Shown here piece by piece: positions 6,033 through 7,784 of a stretch of DNA of 7,784 nucleotides. Positions within the stretch are counted from its first letter, which is position 1. The number at the start of each line of letters is the position of its first letter. The notes under the pieces were generated by a model that was not told the DNA's origin, searched no databases, and saw only the letters and a list, made by a program, of their open reading frames with translations. Both the position numbers and the translations under genes were made by a program. The DNA is from Planctomycetota bacterium (GTDB lineage: Bacteria; Planctomycetota; Planctomycetia; Pirellulales; Pirellulaceae), in NCBI GenBank assembly GCA_024274855.1, contig JAJSAJ010000663.1, forward strand, positions 1-7,784, given 5' to 3'.

Positions 6033-7391
6033 GTGCAAGAAACCAATCGTCGCAAATTCTTGAAGTCATCGGCAACCGTAGCTGCGGGCGCCACTTTGTT
6101 AGCAAGACAAGCCAGCGCGAAACCGTACGGTGCGAACCGGCGAATTCGGGTCGGGTTGCTCGGTTTGGGTGGTCGCATGCAAGCTCATGTTCAAAGCCTT
6201 GCCCAAATGGCCGATGACAATGTCGAGATTGTGGCCGTCTGCGACTGCGATCAAAAGAAGCTTGACAGGGCCGAAAAAATCTATCCGGATTTGGCCGGCA
6301 AGAAACTGGTCCGCTTCACCGACATGCTAAAGATGCTCGAAGATAAATCGATCGACGCGATTAGCTGTGCACTTGGAGATAGGTGGCACGCCCTGTCGAC
6401 AATCTGGGCTTGCCAGGCCGGCAAACACGTTTATGTCGAAAAGCCCGGCACCCACAACTTGTTTGAAGGGCGACAAATGGTTGCCGCCGCGCGCAAGTAC
6501 AAGTGCATGGTCCAGCACGGCACTCAGAATCGCTCCAGCCCGAACATCATGGAAGGGATCCAGAAACTTAAGGAAGGTGTTCTCGGGGATCTTTACATGG
6601 CTCGAGGACTCGATTACAAGATCCGTGGAAACCTGGGGCGAATCAATCCCGGACCTGTCCCGGACGGGTTGGATTGGAGCAAGTGGCTGGGGCCCAAAGC
6701 GATGCGCCCTTACAGCCAGTTTTCGCACCGTCGGTGGTACTGGTTGCTTGACCTCAGCAGTGGGTGCTTCGCCAATCAGGCGGTCCACGAATTGGACATC
6801 CTTCGCTGGGGACTCGGCCTGAACAACCACCCGACTCATATCACGGCAGCAGGTGGACAATTCGTCCACGAAGATGACCGTACGTCACCAACGCACGTAG
6901 CAATTACCTACCAGTTCGAAGGGTCTAAGCCGTTGGTAACTTACGAACACCGATCCTGGTACACCAACAGCGAGGCCGGGTTCCGCGATCCATACCCGTT
7001 CGTCCAGCCGGACTATCCCGTCGGAACGATTTTTCTGGGCGAAAAAGGCTACATGATCTTCCCCGACTACAGCAGCTATCATACGTTTCTTGGACGCAAA
7101 CGCGAGCCCGGTCCCAGCAAATCGGAAGAGGGACATCCGATGAGCAACTTGCCCCATTTCCAGAACTGGGTAGCTGCAATTCGCGGTGGAGACCACAAGA
7201 TCCTGCATGCCGACATCGAGGAGGGGCACAAGTCCATGGCACTTTCGCTCCTGGCTCGAACGTCTTACCAAGTGGGCCGGCCCTTGAGGTTCGACCCGGC
7301 GACCGAAACCGTTATCGGCGACGACGAGGCCAACGCGATGCTCAACACACCCGACTATCGTGCACCTTATGTTGTACCGAGTGAAGTGTAG
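6033..7391 (+). CDS. Tat-exported Gfo/Idh/MocA-family oxidoreductase
   Basis: The 452-residue protein starts with a twin-arginine signal, NRRKFLKSS (residues 5-13) followed by an Ala-rich hydrophobic stretch and ARQASA, with likely cleavage near residue 29. It is therefore folded, and probably loaded with NAD(P), before export. The Rossmann domain has VGLLGLGGRM (40-49) and EKP at 136-138 (Lys137). The C-terminal domain has FANQAVHELDILRWGLG (246-262), with His252 as probable catalytic residue and Asn/Gln where many relatives have Asp. Extra C-terminal sequence makes it longer than cytoplasmic family members, as is usual for planctomycete Tat-exported forms. It probably oxidises a sugar or glycoside outside the cytoplasm; the substrate is unknown. 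The start is GTG, supported by GAGGAG at 6019-6024 with 8 bases of spacing. It is likely transcribed together with the gene 81 bases downstream. Confidence 0.92.
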   Translation: MQETNRRKFLKSSATVAAGATLLARQASAKPYGANRRIRVGLLGLGGRMQAHVQSLAQMADDNVEIVAVCDCDQKKLDRAEKIYPDLAGKKLVRFTDMLKMLEDKSIDAISCALGDRWHALSTIWACQAGKHVYVEKPGTHNLFEGRQMVAAARKYKCMVQHGTQNRSSPNIMEGIQKLKEGVLGDLYMARGLDYKIRGNLGRINPGPVPDGLDWSKWLGPKAMRPYSQFSHRRWYWLLDLSSGCFANQAVHELDILRWGLGLNNHPTHITAAGGQFVHEDDRTSPTHVAITYQFEGSKPLVTYEHRSWYTNSEAGFRDPYPFVQPDYPVGTIFLGEKGYMIFPDYSSYHTFLGRKREPGPSKSEEGHPMSNLPHFQNWVAAIRGGDHKILHADIEEGHKSMALSLLARTSYQVGRPLRFDPATETVIGDDEANAMLNTPDYRAPYVVPSEV

Positions 7392-7472
7392 CCACTTCGA
7401 TACGCCCACAACCCAGTCGCAAGCAGGGCACAGACCACAACAACCTACGTTCACACACCTTGGAGAAGAATC

Positions 7473-7784
7473 ATGAAACGACGATCCACGCTATCCGCTA
7501 CCACTCAGCACACGTCATCGCGTCGTACGTTCCTGGCTCAGACAGGCAAAGTGGCCGCAGCCTCCATACTTGCCGGAACCGCTATCCCTCGCGTCTTTGC
7601 GGCCGAGGACAATACGATCAAGCTGGCCCTGATCGGTTGCGGCGGGCGCGGCAGTGGAGCAGTCGCTAATGCGATGAACTCTGCCAACGGTCCGGTAAAA
7701 CTCGTTGCGATGGCCGACATTGTTCCAGAGCGTCTTGACCGTGCTTACAAGAGCCTTCACCAGCAGTTCAGCGATCGGATGGAC
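7473..7784 (+). CDS. Tat-exported Gfo/Idh/MocA-family oxidoreductase, 3' end outside window
   Basis: The first 104 codons are present and remain open to the last base; the gene is cut by the window edge, not truncated biologically as far as can be seen. A polar lead of 16 residues precedes a twin-arginine motif SRRTFLAQTG (residues 16-25), a hydrophobic Ala-rich stretch and a likely cleavage site near VFAA-ED (about 44). The mature protein begins with IKLALIGCGGRGSG (49-62), the nucleotide-binding loop, and continues with the second strand VKLVAMAD (75-82). This N-terminus is typical of a large planctomycete family of secreted oxidoreductases. The EKP and catalytic His regions are beyond the window. 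GGAG at 7462-7465, 7 bases before the ATG, supports the start. It follows a related Tat-exported gene, suggesting a pair working outside the cytoplasm. Confidence 0.9.
   Translation, partial: MKRRSTLSATTQHTSSRRTFLAQTGKVAAASILAGTAIPRVFAAEDNTIKLALIGCGGRGSGAVANAMNSANGPVKLVAMADIVPERLDRAYKSLHQQFSDRMD

Overview
The window reads as a moderately GC-rich bacterial chromosome segment, most likely from a planctomycete of the Pirellulales type. The basis is gene content, not a marker gene: four Gfo/Idh/MocA-family oxidoreductases in under 7 kb, two of them with twin-arginine export signals ('NRRKFLKSS', 'SRRTFLAQTG'), mixed with a VOC-fold protein and two short-chain dehydrogenases. Heavy expansion of exported Gfo/Idh/MocA proteins is characteristic of Planctomycetes. 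All convincing genes lie on the + strand.

Region 1 (1-1200) is gene-poor. It starts with a perfect 19-bp hairpin (6-46), followed by a second hairpin (89-109), a cluster of CCAACTG repeats (149-187), one doubtful ORF for a small membrane-anchored protein (240-710), and about 490 bases with no credible gene but a perfect 13-bp tandem duplication (945-970).

Region 2 (1201-4476) is a compact operon: cytoplasmic Gfo/Idh/MocA oxidoreductase, exported VOC-fold protein, extended SDR (NAD-dependent epimerase/dehydratase type), classical SDR. Gaps are 39, about 5 (or a 3-base overlap) and 10 bases, and the first three junctions carry clear Shine-Dalgarno sequences.

Region 3 (4477-7784) continues in the same direction with wider gaps: an exported Gfo/Idh/MocA protein with a Sec-type signal and a divergent nucleotide-binding loop (4676-5692), a 340-base intergenic region with a possible extended -10 promoter and a hairpin, a Tat-exported Gfo/Idh/MocA protein starting at GTG (6033-7391), and the first 104 codons of another Tat-exported Gfo/Idh/MocA protein cut by the window end (7473-7784).

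Together the genes look like a sugar or cyclitol (or sugar-acid) oxidation and epimerisation module divided between cytoplasm and the exported compartment. The substrate cannot be told: there is no transporter, glycosidase, isomerase, kinase or regulator in view. No RNA gene, CRISPR array, insertion sequence or phage gene was recognised. The window shows no proven new system; the points most worth following are the exported, motif-divergent Gfo/Idh/MocA protein at 4676-5692 and the hairpin at 6-46.
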